Positions 9,145 to 20,614 of a stretch of 64,000 nucleotides of DNA are shown one piece after another. Source of the stretch: Microbacterium gallinarum (GTDB lineage: Bacteria > Actinomycetota > Actinomycetes > Actinomycetales > Microbacteriaceae). The notes beneath the pieces were generated by a model. It did no database searches. It saw only the letters and a program-made list of their open reading frames with translations, and had not been told where the DNA came from. Every line of letters begins with the position of its first letter. Within the stretch, counting starts at the first letter, position 1. Both the position numbers and the translations under genes were made by a program. Where the stretch lies: assembly GCF_014837165.1 (NCBI RefSeq), contig NZ_JACSPM010000002.1, positions 310,001 through 374,000 of the forward strand, read 5' to 3'.

Positions 9145-9163
9145 CCGGCGATCGCTGCGCCGG
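9145..9163. terminator. Short hairpin between convergent genes
   Basis: CCGGCG (9145-9150) and CGCCGG (9158-9163) form a 6-bp stem with a 7-nt loop in the 33-bp gap between the convergent FAD dehydrogenase and nagB. It could serve both strands. Confidence 0.45.
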
Positions 9164-9943
9164 TCAGAGACCCTGCCACGCGGGCTTGTTGGCGTATGCG
9201 TAGCGGTAGTAGTCGGCGTGGGCGAGCCTGCTCGCCGCGGCCTCGTCGACGAGCACCGTGGCGTGCGGGTGCAGCTGGATCGCCGACCCGGGAAGGGATG
9301 CCGTCACCGCGCCTTCGACCGCACCGGCGACGGCCTCGGCCTTGCCCTCGCCGAACGCGAGCAGCACGAGGTGACGCGCGCGCATGATGGTGCCGAGCCC
9401 CTGGGTGATGCAGTGCCGGGGGACGTCGTCGACGCGGTCGAAGAACCGCGCGTTGTCTTCGCGCGTCTGCTCGGTGAGCGTCTTCACCCGCGTGAGGGAC
9501 GCGAACGACGAGCCGGGCTCGTTGAAGCCGATGTGGCCGTCGGTGCCGATGCCGAGGAGCTGCAGGTCCACCCCGCCCGCCTCGGTGATCGCACGCTCGT
9601 AGTCGTCGCCGGCGTGCTCGATGCCGTCGAGCGACCCGTCCGGCACGCGCACGAGCGCCGGGTCGAGGCCGAGCGGCTCGACGACTTCGCGCGAGATCAC
9701 CGAGCGGTAGCTCTCGGGGTGGGCGGGGTCGAGGCCGACGTACTCGTCGAGGGCGAAGCCGCGCACCCGCGAGACGTCGAGGCCGGCGACACGCGGGCGC
9801 AGCGCTTCGTACACGGGGAGCGGCGTGGACCCGGTGGCGAGGCCGAGCACCGCGCGCGGATTCGCGCGGATGAGGCGCACGATCTCGTCGGCGGCGATCG
9901 CGCCGGCCTCATCCGGGTCTCGGACGATGATGATCTCAGCCAC
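9164..9943 (-). CDS. nagB: Glucosamine-6-phosphate deaminase
   Basis: 259 residues converting GlcN-6-P to fructose-6-P and ammonia, the last step of amino-sugar catabolism. Motifs match the family with a six-residue offset from the E. coli enzyme: LATGSTPLPVYEAL (~36-48), D66-E67 in ALDEYVGL, and D135/H137/E142 in GIGTDGHIGFNEPG. I chose the GTG at 9943 because it overlaps the upstream kinase stop by 8 bp (GTGGCTGA) and gives the canonical N-terminus; a longer frame would lie inside the kinase gene. It is the last gene of the sugar-uptake operon. Confidence 0.95.
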   Translation of the reverse strand: MAEIIIVRDPDEAGAIAADEIVRLIRANPRAVLGLATGSTPLPVYEALRPRVAGLDVSRVRGFALDEYVGLDPAHPESYRSVISREVVEPLGLDPALVRVPDGSLDGIEHAGDDYERAITEAGGVDLQLLGIGTDGHIGFNEPGSSFASLTRVKTLTEQTREDNARFFDRVDDVPRHCITQGLGTIMRARHLVLLAFGEGKAEAVAGAVEGAVTASLPGSAIQLHPHATVLVDEAAASRLAHADYYRYAYANKPAWQGL

Positions 9944-10862
9944 GCGTGAGCGCCCCCTCCGGGTCGCGGGCGGCACCGATGAGCGCCGCGCCCAGTGCGG
10001 CGGCGGGAGAACCCGCGGGCAGCAGCTCGACGCGCTCCTGAAGACGCAGGGAGCGCATGAACGGGGATGCCTCGGCACTCGCTGCGAGCTCGGCCGCGAC
10101 ATCCGCCATCAGCCGTGGGCCGAGCGCCGTGACGCCGCCGCCCAGCACGACGGCGTCGACGTCGGCGGTGAGCACGAGCACGCGCACGGCCGCCGCCACG
10201 CCCCGGGCCAGGCCCGCACGCAGCTCGCGCGCCCGGGCGTCTCCGGCGTCGGCGGCGTCGAACACATCGCGCACCGGCAGCGCCGCGGCGTGGCCCCAGC
10301 GCTCGGCGATCGAACCGCCGCCGGCGAGCGCTTCGATGCAGCCGCGCTGACCGCAGCGGCAGAGCGGCCCGTTCGGGTCGACCGAGATGTGGCCGACCTC
10401 GCCGGCCGTGCCGCGCGCACCGCGCCACAGCACGCCCTCGCTGACGATGCCCGCCGCGATGCCGGTGCCGAGATTGAGGTAGGCCATCGACCCCGAGCCG
10501 CCGTGCAGCGCGAACGCGCCGAGTGCGGCTGCCTTGACGTCGTTCTCGACGCCGACCGGCACGCCGAGGCGCGACTGGGTCGCCGCGACGAGGTCGAGCT
10601 CCTCGACGCCGAGGTTCACGGCGTGCACGACACGTCCGGTGCCCGGCTCGATCTGACCCGGGATGCCGATGCCGACCGAGCAGATCGCCGAGACGTCCAC
10701 GCCGGCCTCGCGCCCCAGGGCGCTCACTGCGTCGAGGACGGTGCCGGTGACGGCATCCGGTCCCCATCCCGTCGCCAGGCGGACGCGACCCGCGATCGCG
10801 CCCGAGTCGTCGACCGCCACCGCGTCGGTCTTGGTTCCTCCGACATCGAGCCCGACCTTCAT
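9936..10862 (-). CDS. ROK-family sugar kinase, probably N-acetylglucosamine kinase
   Basis: 308 residues. The phosphate-binding DVGGTKT is at 6-12, the catalytic base is D108 in VENDVK, EVGH (155-158) is present, and the zinc-binding CRCGQRGC carries Cys168, Cys170 and Cys175. These are features of ROK kinases rather than ROK repressors, and there is no helix-turn-helix. Lying between the ABC permease and nagB, it most likely phosphorylates imported GlcNAc (or glucosamine) so that NagA and NagB can act. ROK kinases also act on glucose and mannose, so the substrate is inferred from context. Confidence 0.85.
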   Translation of the reverse strand: MKVGLDVGGTKTDAVAVDDSGAIAGRVRLATGWGPDAVTGTVLDAVSALGREAGVDVSAICSVGIGIPGQIEPGTGRVVHAVNLGVEELDLVAATQSRLGVPVGVENDVKAAALGAFALHGGSGSMAYLNLGTGIAAGIVSEGVLWRGARGTAGEVGHISVDPNGPLCRCGQRGCIEALAGGGSIAERWGHAAALPVRDVFDAADAGDARARELRAGLARGVAAAVRVLVLTADVDAVVLGGGVTALGPRLMADVAAELAASAEASPFMRSLRLQERVELLPAGSPAAALGAALIGAARDPEGALTRG

Positions 10863-10905
10863 CGCCCCGTCTCCCGGCGGGAGAGGGTGTGGTTCACAGC
10901 GCGCA

Positions 10906-11877
10906 TCAGCCCTTTACCGCCCCCGACACGAGACCGCCGGTCATGCGGCCCTGCACGATGAGGAAGAAGATGACGACCGGGATCGCGATCATCGTCGAGC
11001 CCGCCATCACGGCGCCCCAGTTGACGGCGCCGCCGACCGAGGACGACTGGAAGGCGTTGAGCCAGGGCATCAGCGTCAGGTTGTAACCACGCAGGAACAG
11101 GAGGGCCATGGTGAACTCGTTCCACGCCTGGATGAAGGCGAAGATGCCCGTGGCGACCAGCCCCGGGGCGAGCAGCGGGAAGGTGACCTTCCAGAACGCC
11201 TGCGACTTGGTGCACCCGTCGATCATCGCCGCCTCTTCCAGGTCGGCAGGCACGCCCGCGACGAAGCCGCGCAGCGTCCAGATGGTGAAGGGCACGACCA
11301 TGGCGACGTAGACGATCCCGAGGCCCAGCAGCGTGTTCATCAGGCGCCAGTCGTCGATCATGCCGTAGATCGTGAACATCATCGCCTCGCCGGGGATCAT
11401 CTGCACCACCAGAACGGCGACGATGAACGTCCAGCGACCGCGGAACTTGAATCGGGCGAGCGCGATCGACGCGAGGAAGGCGAACAGCAGCGTCACCACC
11501 AGGACGCCGGCCGTGATCATGAGCGTCGTCGGCAGCGCGTGGGCGAAGTCGGTCTGCCCGGGGGCGGCCTCGCGGCCCCACGCGGAGCGGTAGTTGCTGA
11601 ACGTGAAGTCGAAGGGGAACAGACTCGGGTTGCGGCTGATGATCTTCGAGTTCGGCGTGAACGAGAGGTTCACCATGTAGTACACGGGGAACACGGACAT
11701 CACGAAGACGATGAGAGCCGCGATGTTGAGGAACGTGCGCGTGACGATGCGCTTCGGCGACGGCCGCCGCGCGTCGATCGAGCCGCGCCTCGGCGTCTTC
11801 GCGTTGCCGACCTCGCCGAGCACCTCGTCGACGCCGACGGTGCTGAGCTGAGTGCCGGTGCTGACCTGGGTGCTCAC
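10906..11877 (-). CDS. Sugar ABC transporter permease (MalG type)
   Basis: 323 residues with about six membrane helices and a cytosolic N-terminus of ~40 residues. The EAA loop (EEAAMIDGCTKSQAFWKVTFP-like, ~200-220) contacts the ATPase. The GTG at 11877 overlaps the partner permease stop by 4 bp (GTGA). This type of importer usually shares a multipurpose MsiK-like ATPase; none is encoded in this operon, which fits. Confidence 0.92.
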   Translation of the reverse strand: MSTQVSTGTQLSTVGVDEVLGEVGNAKTPRRGSIDARRPSPKRIVTRTFLNIAALIVFVMSVFPVYYMVNLSFTPNSKIISRNPSLFPFDFTFSNYRSAWGREAAPGQTDFAHALPTTLMITAGVLVVTLLFAFLASIALARFKFRGRWTFIVAVLVVQMIPGEAMMFTIYGMIDDWRLMNTLLGLGIVYVAMVVPFTIWTLRGFVAGVPADLEEAAMIDGCTKSQAFWKVTFPLLAPGLVATGIFAFIQAWNEFTMALLFLRGYNLTLMPWLNAFQSSSVGGAVNWGAVMAGSTMIAIPVVIFFLIVQGRMTGGLVSGAVKG

Positions 11878-12848
11878 AGTTCCTCCTCCTTGAGGGTGGT
11901 GCGCACGTATCCCCACGAGAGGACGAGCAGCAGGACGACCATGACGACGCCGATGGCTGCGGTGAATGCGACTTCGCCGGGACCCTGGCGGAACAGGTAG
12001 GTGCCGAGCACGTTGGTCTCGCGCGCGATGCCGCCTCGGCTCTGCAGCGCGTACACCTGGGTGAAGATGCGCAGATTCCAGATGATCTGCAGCACCAGCA
12101 CCACGGTCAGCACGCTGCGCAGGTACGGGAACACGATGTTCCAGAAGCGCTTCCACCCGTTCGCGCCGTCGAGCGACGAGGCCTCGAGCACCTCGGCGGG
12201 GACCTGGCCGAGGCCGGCGTAGGTCGTGAAGGCGACGAACGGCACACCCTGCCACACCACGATGATCGTGAGGACGAAGAAGAACGAGTACGGGTTGAGC
12301 AGCCAGGGGTGGTTGGTCCAGTCGTCGGTTCCCGTGATCGTGTTCAGCGCCCAGTTGACCAGTCCGTACTGGGTGTCGAAGATCCATCCCCACACGACCG
12401 TCGCCGTCAGCGGAGGCATGGCCCAGGCGAGCAGCAGCCCGACGGAGACGACGATCCGCCACGCACGGCTGAGCCGGGTCATCAGGACGGCGATGAGGAC
12501 GCCGAACACCATGATGAGCACGGTCATGACGACCATGAGCGCCAGGCTGCGGATGAGCACGGCGGGGAAGTCCGACTGCGTGAACAGGTCGAGGTAGTTC
12601 TCGAAGCCGACGAAGTTCGGCATCGTGCCCTGCACCTTGTTGCGCACGGTGTAGTCGGTGAACGACTGGATGACCATGAGCACGGCCGGGTAGGCGACCA
12701 TCACGCCGAGGATGATCAGGGAGGGGGCGAGCAGCGTCCAGGCGCTGCGCGCATCGCGGCGGGCGCGCGCCTTCTCCCGTGAGACGGGCGGGCGAGGGCC
12801 GGTGCGCCGCCGTTCGGCGGGCCGGACCGCGGTGGCGGTGTCGCTCAT
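11874..12848 (-). CDS. Sugar ABC transporter permease (MalF type)
   Basis: 324 residues. An Arg-rich cytosolic N-terminus is followed by about six membrane helices and an EAA loop near LEASSLDGANGWKRFW. The ATG at 12848 has AGGAG upstream; the longer frame would run through the hairpin region behind the binding-protein gene. It forms the heterodimeric channel with the gene it overlaps downstream. Gene order (binding protein, F, G, kinase, nagB) supports amino-sugar or chitobiose uptake. Confidence 0.92.
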   Translation of the reverse strand: MSDTATAVRPAERRRTGPRPPVSREKARARRDARSAWTLLAPSLIILGVMVAYPAVLMVIQSFTDYTVRNKVQGTMPNFVGFENYLDLFTQSDFPAVLIRSLALMVVMTVLIMVFGVLIAVLMTRLSRAWRIVVSVGLLLAWAMPPLTATVVWGWIFDTQYGLVNWALNTITGTDDWTNHPWLLNPYSFFFVLTIIVVWQGVPFVAFTTYAGLGQVPAEVLEASSLDGANGWKRFWNIVFPYLRSVLTVVLVLQIIWNLRIFTQVYALQSRGGIARETNVLGTYLFRQGPGEVAFTAAIGVVMVVLLLVLSWGYVRTTLKEEEL

Positions 12849-13034
12849 GTCGTCTCCTCTCTTGGGTATGCGGCCGGGCACGACGAGGTGTCCGGCGGAG
12901 CGTGAAAGATGTCTGCGGAGAGGACCGATCTCCGGGTCAGGCGCAGGTCCGCGACCTGAGTCTGGCCGAGTGCTCGGTCCGGGTGAAGGGGTCCCGGCCC
13001 GGTCGGAACCGGGACCCCTCACCTCCGGGGGCAC
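12849..13034 (-). other. Intergenic region between binding-protein and permease genes
   Basis: 186 bp with no gene. It holds the strong hairpin at 12987-13019 and the permease ribosome site. It probably sets the usual high binding-protein to permease ratio. Confidence 0.6.
12987..13019 (-). terminator. Strong intra-operon hairpin after the binding-protein gene
   Basis: AGGGGTCCCGG (12987-12997) pairs perfectly with CCGGGACCCCT (13009-13019), an 11-bp stem with an 11-nt loop, 15 nt past the binding-protein stop at 13035. Such stems stabilise upstream mRNA or terminate partially. Confidence 0.75.
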
Positions 13035-14324
13035 TTACTTGTTGAGGATGTCCTCGATCTGCGTGTCGAGCTCGTCGGCGACGGTCTGGACGTCCTCACC
13101 CTGCGCGATGCGCACGAGCGCGTCGGGGATGATCAGCGCAGCCTCGACCTCGCCCCAGTTCGGGCTCGCCGGGGTGAACTTCGAGTTCGCCAGCGCCTCG
13201 GCCTGGGCCTTGGCGGAGTCCGTGTCGGGCAGAGCCGACGCGGCCGAGATGATTCCCGGAACGAGGCCCTGCTCGGCGAGCAGCTCCTGGTAGCCCGTGG
13301 AGAGCATGATCTCGAGCGCGGCCTTGGCCTTGGTCTGCGCGTCGCTCTTGAACGCGATCGCGACGTTGGACCCGCCGGCGAAGATCGGGGCGGTCTCGCC
13401 CTCCTCGAGGCCCGGCAGCGCGAACGCGCCGAGGTCCTTCGCGTAGGTGTCGGGGCATCCGTTGGACACCTCTTCGCCCGCCGCCTCGTCACCCCACGGC
13501 CAGGCGCCCGTCAGGTTGCCCTCCGCCCACGCCGGGGTCGACAAGAAGCCGACCTCGCCCGCGCAGAAGGCGATGTTGCCGAGACGCTCGTTGCCGTCGA
13601 CCGGGGCGACGGTGGCGTTCTCGTAGACGTCCTGCAGCATCTCGAGGCCCTTGACGCTCTCGGGGCTGCCGAACTGGGCGTCCCACACATCGCCGTCCTG
13701 GACGGCGATCTCGCCGCCGTTGGCCCAGACGTACGGAAGCGCGTTGTACCAGTCACGGCCCGGAGCGTAGATGCCCGAGACGGTCGCGGTGGTCAGCTCC
13801 GCCCCCTTCTCGACGTACTCCTCGAGCGTGGCGGGGAGGGTGTCGCCGACGATCTGAGGCGTGTAGAAGACGACGCGGCCACCGGCGTAGTACGGCGCGG
13901 CCCACAGCGAGTCGTCGTAGGTGCCGGCCTCGACGAGACCCGGCAGCAGGTCGTCGCCGCCCAGCGCATCCTCCATGTCGGAGATGTCGAGGAACAGGCC
14001 CTTGTCGGCGAAGCCGATCGCCTGCGTGTTGCCGACCTCGACGACATCCGGAGCGTCATTGGACGACAGCGCCGCCTCGTACGTGTCTGAGACGTCGGCC
14101 CAGGTCTTCTCCTCGATGGTGAGGGTCCAGCCGTCGTTCTCCTCCTCGAAGGTCTCCTTGAGGTAGTCGCGGGCCGTCTGCGGCGTGTCGGTGCCGACCA
14201 GCCACACGGTCAGGTCGCCGGTCGCGGCCTCGCTGGGGGCAGCAGCGCCGCCGCCGCCCGCGCATCCGGCCAGAACGACAGCCGAAGCGCCGACGAGCGC
14301 GAGGGCTCCGAGCTTCTTGTTCAT
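13035..14324 (-). CDS. Sugar-binding lipoprotein of an ABC importer
   Basis: 429 residues with a lipoprotein signal peptide (MNKK, hydrophobic core, lipobox LAGC with Cys21) followed by a Gly/Ala/Ser linker. The body is a family 1 extracellular solute-binding protein, typical of oligosaccharide importers. It follows the ROK regulator by 108 bp and precedes two permeases. Ligand specificity cannot be read directly; the nag genes in the operon argue for GlcNAc or chito-oligosaccharides. Confidence 0.92.
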   Translation of the reverse strand: MNKKLGALALVGASAVVLAGCAGGGGAAAPSEAATGDLTVWLVGTDTPQTARDYLKETFEEENDGWTLTIEEKTWADVSDTYEAALSSNDAPDVVEVGNTQAIGFADKGLFLDISDMEDALGGDDLLPGLVEAGTYDDSLWAAPYYAGGRVVFYTPQIVGDTLPATLEEYVEKGAELTTATVSGIYAPGRDWYNALPYVWANGGEIAVQDGDVWDAQFGSPESVKGLEMLQDVYENATVAPVDGNERLGNIAFCAGEVGFLSTPAWAEGNLTGAWPWGDEAAGEEVSNGCPDTYAKDLGAFALPGLEEGETAPIFAGGSNVAIAFKSDAQTKAKAALEIMLSTGYQELLAEQGLVPGIISAASALPDTDSAKAQAEALANSKFTPASPNWGEVEAALIIPDALVRIAQGEDVQTVADELDTQIEDILNK

Positions 14325-14432
14325 GGTGTCTTCCTTTGGTTCTCTTGGTGGTGATGACGGGCCGGGTGACCCATCCAGGGGGGATTTGGTTCTGGGGCTC
14401 CGGAGTCAGACCCCGGCAGCGCAGCCTTTGCG

Positions 14433-15632
14433 CTAGGAGACCCCGAGTTGTCCTGACAGGACCATGACGGCCGCGCCGCGCAGGACGATGTCCTGGCCTT
14501 GCTCCGTCATCCGCACGCGGACGCTGTCGTGGACGTGCGCCAGCGTTCGGGTGCGCAGGGTCTCGACGGTCGCTTCCGCGAGGGGTCCGTCGAGAAGTTC
14601 GATGGGGCCGGAGAGCACGATCTCCGACAGGTCGAGCACGCCGACCACGGGTGCCAGCGCAATGCCGAGGCGCTCCCCCGCGTCGCGCAGGATGCCTTCC
14701 CGATCTTCGGGAGCGGATGCCGCGGCCAGCCGCGACGTCAGCGAGGGGACCGACAGCCATGCCTCGAGGCAGCCGACCTTGCCGCAGCCGCAGACCGGGC
14801 CGCCGTCGGTGCCGACGGTGACGTGACCGATCTCGCCCGCGGCGAAGCGGCCGCCGCGCATGGGCTGACCGCCGGCCAGGAGGCCGGAGCCGACACCGCG
14901 GCCGACCTTGACGAGCAGCACGTCGTCACCGGCACCGCCGAAGGTGTACTCGGCGAGGACCGCGGCGTTCGCGTCGTTGGCGACGAGCACCGGGAGTCCG
15001 AGCGCGCTCTGGAGGGCACCCTCGAGGTCGAAACCCGCCCAGCCGAAGTTCGGGGCGGTGAGGATGACGCCGCGGTCGTCGACGACACCGGGGGTGCCGA
15101 CGCCGATGCCGAGGACCGGAGCGTGCGACTCGGCGACGAGCACGCGCGCGAGCTCGACGACCGTCGACACGACGTCGTCGGCCTGCGGCAGTGCGACCTC
15201 ACGGCGGAACACGATGTCGCCGTCGAGGGTGAGCACCGCGCCGATGATGGTGTCGCTCCCCGAGAGGTCGATGCCGACGATGCGGTGACCGTCACGGTCG
15301 AGATCGACGAGGATCGCCGGCTTGCCCGGACCCGATGCCTCCCGCACGCCCATCTCTGCGACGAACCCGTCGGCGATGAGCTCGGCGACGAGGTCGGAGA
15401 TCGTCACGCGGGTGAGGCCGGTCTCTCGGGAGAGGTCGGCGCGGCTCATGGCGCCCTGGTGGAAGAGAGTCTGCAGCACGAGCGACCGGTTGTGGCCGCG
15501 GGCGTGCTCGGGGAGCACCTTGCCGCCCTGGCGCAGGGCCCGGTGCGAGCCGAAGCCGCGCCCGGTGGCGTTTCCTGAAGGGTGCGGCGACTCGAGAGTG
15601 GAAGAGCCGCGCTGCACTTCCGATGCAGACAT
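14433..15632 (-). CDS. ROK-family transcriptional regulator
   Basis: 399 residues. A winged helix-turn-helix lies at ~48-95 (LVLQTLFHQGAMSRADLSRETGLT), followed by a ROK sugar-binding domain with EIGH and CGCGKVGC zinc motifs. The kinase phosphate loop is changed to DLSGSD, as expected of a non-catalytic repressor. It heads the operon and its own start codon abuts a strong palindrome, suggesting autoregulation. The likely inducer is GlcNAc or GlcNAc-6-P. Confidence 0.92.
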   Translation of the reverse strand: MSASEVQRGSSTLESPHPSGNATGRGFGSHRALRQGGKVLPEHARGHNRSLVLQTLFHQGAMSRADLSRETGLTRVTISDLVAELIADGFVAEMGVREASGPGKPAILVDLDRDGHRIVGIDLSGSDTIIGAVLTLDGDIVFRREVALPQADDVVSTVVELARVLVAESHAPVLGIGVGTPGVVDDRGVILTAPNFGWAGFDLEGALQSALGLPVLVANDANAAVLAEYTFGGAGDDVLLVKVGRGVGSGLLAGGQPMRGGRFAAGEIGHVTVGTDGGPVCGCGKVGCLEAWLSVPSLTSRLAAASAPEDREGILRDAGERLGIALAPVVGVLDLSEIVLSGPIELLDGPLAEATVETLRTRTLAHVHDSVRVRMTEQGQDIVLRGAAVMVLSGQLGVS

Positions 15633-15659
15633 GTTTGTTAGTAGACCTTACGAACAAAC
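15633..15659 (-). promoter_or_regulatory. Palindromic operator at the ROK regulator promoter
   Basis: A 27-bp imperfect palindrome has outer arms GTTTGTT (15633-15639) and AACAAAC (15653-15659), inner halves GTA (15641-15643) and TAC (15649-15651), and centre C15646. TTTGTT...AACAAA is the style of ROK operators such as XylR sites. On the minus strand a TTGCGG -35 and TCTACT -10 with a 17-bp spacer would put the operator over the promoter, with transcription starting at about the ATG. Confidence 0.7.
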
Positions 15660-15775
15660 GATCCGCAACCCTGGAGAGGTATTTGGGCGGCGTGTTTACA
15701 AAACTGTTACACCCCTGCCAGGGAGTCGGCTGTGCGTGCCTCCCCGGCTCGGATGCCGTCACCTACAGTGGGACG

Positions 15776-16243
15776 ATGCGTACGACGCCCCTTTCCCATC
15801 GCTTCGCCGCGCTCACCGTTGCCGCCGTCGCCCTCCTGGGTCTCACGGGCTGCACCGGCTCCGGCGGTGCAGCCGGCACGCCCGCCTCGTCGGGTGGCTC
15901 CGACGGCGGGACTCAGACCACGTCCGAGGCCTGCGACCTCGTGAACGACATCATGACCGACGCCTCGGCGCAGTTCGAGAACATGGACCCGAACGACCCG
16001 GACGCCGTCGTCGAGGCCATGGACGCCGCCGTGCAGAGCCTCGCCGAGGCGTCCGACCAGGTGACGAACGCGGAGGTCAAGGCGATCCTGCCCGAGCTGC
16101 AGTCGATGTTCGGCCAGGTGGCAGACCTCATGTCGGCGATCGTCGAAGGCGACACCTCGAAGGTCGGCGAGCTCGAGGAGCTCGGTGAAGGCTTCCAGGA
16201 GACCGGTGCGCGGTTCCAGGAGCTGTGCACACCGACCGAGTGA
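15776..16243 (+). CDS. Small secreted lipoprotein of unknown function
   Basis: 155 residues. The ATG at 15776 gives a lipoprotein signal with lipobox LTGC (Cys26), then a Gly/Ser linker and an acidic, largely helical body with a single internal Cys. A TACAGT box ends 6 nt before the ATG and there is no ribosome site, so it looks leaderless. It is divergent from the ROK regulator. I do not recognise the family; an envelope-associated helical protein is all that can be said. Confidence 0.75.
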   Translation: MRTTPLSHRFAALTVAAVALLGLTGCTGSGGAAGTPASSGGSDGGTQTTSEACDLVNDIMTDASAQFENMDPNDPDAVVEAMDAAVQSLAEASDQVTNAEVKAILPELQSMFGQVADLMSAIVEGDTSKVGELEELGEGFQETGARFQELCTPTE

Positions 16244-16346
16244 CCCGCCGTCGCGGCGCGTGACACCGTGACCAGGTCGTTGCCCGCCCGCACAGGCGCG
16301 TCATCTACCATGGGGGCAACGTTGCTCACAACCGGGGGGTGAAGAC

Positions 16347-18173
16347 GTGACGGATCTGGCGACCAAGTCAGGGGCCGAAAACGCGCAGGCTGACGACAGC
16401 GCGGTCATCGACGACGCCGCGCTCACCGACGCCGACACGGCCGACATCGACGAGACCGATCTCGACGACGCCGACGCCGACGCCGACGAGACCGAGGGTC
16501 CGGTCGCCGACGAGACCGATGACCTCGCCGACGAGACCGAAGCCGACGCGGACGCGGACGCGGACGAGTCCGAACATCCTGTCGCGGACGAGACCGATGA
16601 CCGCGCCGACCACGACGGGACCGCCGCCGCCGACGAACAGCCCGCCGACGAGACGACGACCGTGCTCGCCTCCGTCGCCGCGACCGACGTCGCCCCTGAC
16701 GCGGCCGCCCCGACGGAGGCCGTCTCCCCCATCGCCGACGACGCGCCCGCCCACTCCGATCCGGTGGGCGGCGGACCGTCCACTCCCGCGTATGCGTGGG
16801 CGCCGATGGAGCCCGCTCCCAAGAAGAGCCGCAAGCCGCTGTGGATCGGCCTCGGCGCCGGTGCCGCCGTCGTCGCGCTCACGATCGCCTCGGTCACGCT
16901 CATCGCACCCGGCACCTCTGTGGCCGGAGTCCAGGTCGGTCTCCTCCCGCAGGCCGTCGCCGCCGACGTCGTCAACCAGCGCCTCGCAGACACCACGATC
17001 GTCCTCGTGGGCGAGGGCGGCGGTGCCGAGGTGACCGGCGCCGACCTCGGCGCTTCGGTCGACGCGAGCGGCCTCGTCGCCGAGGCGTTCGCCGCCAACC
17101 CGCTGTGGAACGTCACGGCGTGGTTCCCGGAGTCCCTCGACGCGCCCGTCCGCATCGATGACGAGACCGCCACCTCCGTCTTGCGCGCAGCCGCCCCCGA
17201 GCTCTACACCGAGCCGGTCGACGCGACCCTCGCCTACGACGCCTCATCGGTGTCGTACGTGACGACGCCCGCCGAGCCCGGCACGGGCATCGACATCGCC
17301 GCGCTGCGCGCCGCGCTGCAGGACGCCTTCGAGGCCGGTGAGACGCGCGTCGAGTTCGAGGCCGTCTCCGCACCCGTCCAGGCGACCACCCCGACGTACG
17401 TCGCCGACGCCGCCGCGGCTCGCCTCAACGGCATCCTCACCACCGCGGGTTTCTACGTCGGCAGCGAGCGCACGGTGCCCATCGCCCGCGAGGTCGCCGC
17501 CTCGTGGCTCACGGTGACGCCCGGAGAGCGCGGCACCTTCGACATCTCGGCCGACGCCGCCGCGATCGAAGAGATCGTCGCCGGCCTGCCGGAGCAGGTC
17601 GACCGCGCGGTGGTGGACGCCACCGTCATCACCAACTCCGCCGGAGAGGTGCTCCGCGCGATGTCGGAGGGCGTCACCGGCCGCACGCTCGGCGACACCT
17701 CGACGATCGCCGACGACTTCGCCGCCCAGCTCGCCGCCGGCAACGGGGCGTACGAACTGCCCATCACCGAGACCGAGTTCAAGACCACGGCGCTCGAGCG
17801 CCGCGTCGAAGTCGACCTGAGCGCGCAGACCACGTACCTCTACGAGAACGACAAGGTCATCGGCACCTACACGATCTCTTCGGGCATGAACGCCACCCCG
17901 ACGCCGACCGGGCATTTCACCGTGAACGCGTACACGCGCATCCAGGACATGGGCGCGCTGTGCTACAACCCGGAAGCGGTCAACAGCTACTGCACCGAGG
18001 ATGTGCCCTGGATCACGTGGTTCGCTCCCGACATCGCCTTCCACGGCGCCTCGGCCTTCCGCTCCGCGCTCGGGTTCCAGCAGAGCCACGGCTGCGTGAA
18101 CATGTGGGACGCCGACGCGAAGTTCATCTACGACTGGACGGTCACCGGCACCGAGGTGTGGGTGCACGCCTGA
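16347..18173 (+). CDS. L,D-transpeptidase (YkuD) with peptidoglycan-binding-like repeats
   Basis: 608 residues. An unusually acidic Asp/Glu/Thr/Ala-rich cytosolic N-terminus (~1-150) is followed by one membrane anchor (~168-190), two PG_binding_4-like domains and a C-terminal YkuD domain with SHGCVNM (catalytic Cys583). The family makes 3-3 cross-links in peptidoglycan outside the membrane. The GTG start has GGGGGTGA upstream. The acidic tail is built of repeated DETD/ADAD units and is not part of the catalytic fold. Confidence 0.92.
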   Translation: MTDLATKSGAENAQADDSAVIDDAALTDADTADIDETDLDDADADADETEGPVADETDDLADETEADADADADESEHPVADETDDRADHDGTAAADEQPADETTTVLASVAATDVAPDAAAPTEAVSPIADDAPAHSDPVGGGPSTPAYAWAPMEPAPKKSRKPLWIGLGAGAAVVALTIASVTLIAPGTSVAGVQVGLLPQAVAADVVNQRLADTTIVLVGEGGGAEVTGADLGASVDASGLVAEAFAANPLWNVTAWFPESLDAPVRIDDETATSVLRAAAPELYTEPVDATLAYDASSVSYVTTPAEPGTGIDIAALRAALQDAFEAGETRVEFEAVSAPVQATTPTYVADAAAARLNGILTTAGFYVGSERTVPIAREVAASWLTVTPGERGTFDISADAAAIEEIVAGLPEQVDRAVVDATVITNSAGEVLRAMSEGVTGRTLGDTSTIADDFAAQLAAGNGAYELPITETEFKTTALERRVEVDLSAQTTYLYENDKVIGTYTISSGMNATPTPTGHFTVNAYTRIQDMGALCYNPEAVNSYCTEDVPWITWFAPDIAFHGASAFRSALGFQQSHGCVNMWDADAKFIYDWTVTGTEVWVHA

Positions 18174-18203
18174 TCACACGCGTTTCGGCCGCGGCCGGGA
18201 ACA

Positions 18204-18240
18204 GAAGAGCGGATGCCCCGCGCCGAGGCATCCGCTCTTC
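18204..18240. terminator. Bidirectional terminator between L,D-transpeptidase and icd
   Basis: GAAGAGCGGATGCC (18204-18217) and GGCATCCGCTCTTC (18227-18240) form a perfect 14-bp stem with a 9-nt loop. TCTTCGTCTT follows on the plus strand. It sits between convergent genes. Confidence 0.85.
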
Positions 18241-18252
18241 TCTTCGTCTTGA

Positions 18253-20472
<2,220 letters not shown>

Positions 20473-20501
20473 CGGGTGCGTCTCCGTTCAGTGGTCTTTC
20501 C

Positions 20502-20539
20502 AGCCTATCGCAAGGGCAAAGTATCTCGACATCGAGATA
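20502..20539 (-). promoter_or_regulatory. icd promoter with palindromic operator
   Basis: TAGGCT (20502-20507, minus strand) is the -10. TATCTCGACATCGAGATA (20522-20539) has perfect 8-bp arms around a CA centre and covers the place where the -35 should be. A near-identical palindrome lies in the sucC leader (36564-36577). The position suggests repression. Confidence 0.75.
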
Positions 20540-20614
20540 TATCCCTTTGTAAAGCGCACGTGAACAAGACCGGTCGACGATGCCTGGCGGCGTCATCCGG
20601 GCTAGCCTGTGCGT

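Noticed and set aside
2041..15700. DasR (GntR-type) operators in the amino-sugar region
   Set aside because: I looked for an ACTGGTCTAGACCA-like palindrome near the nag genes and found none; the ROK site explains local control better.
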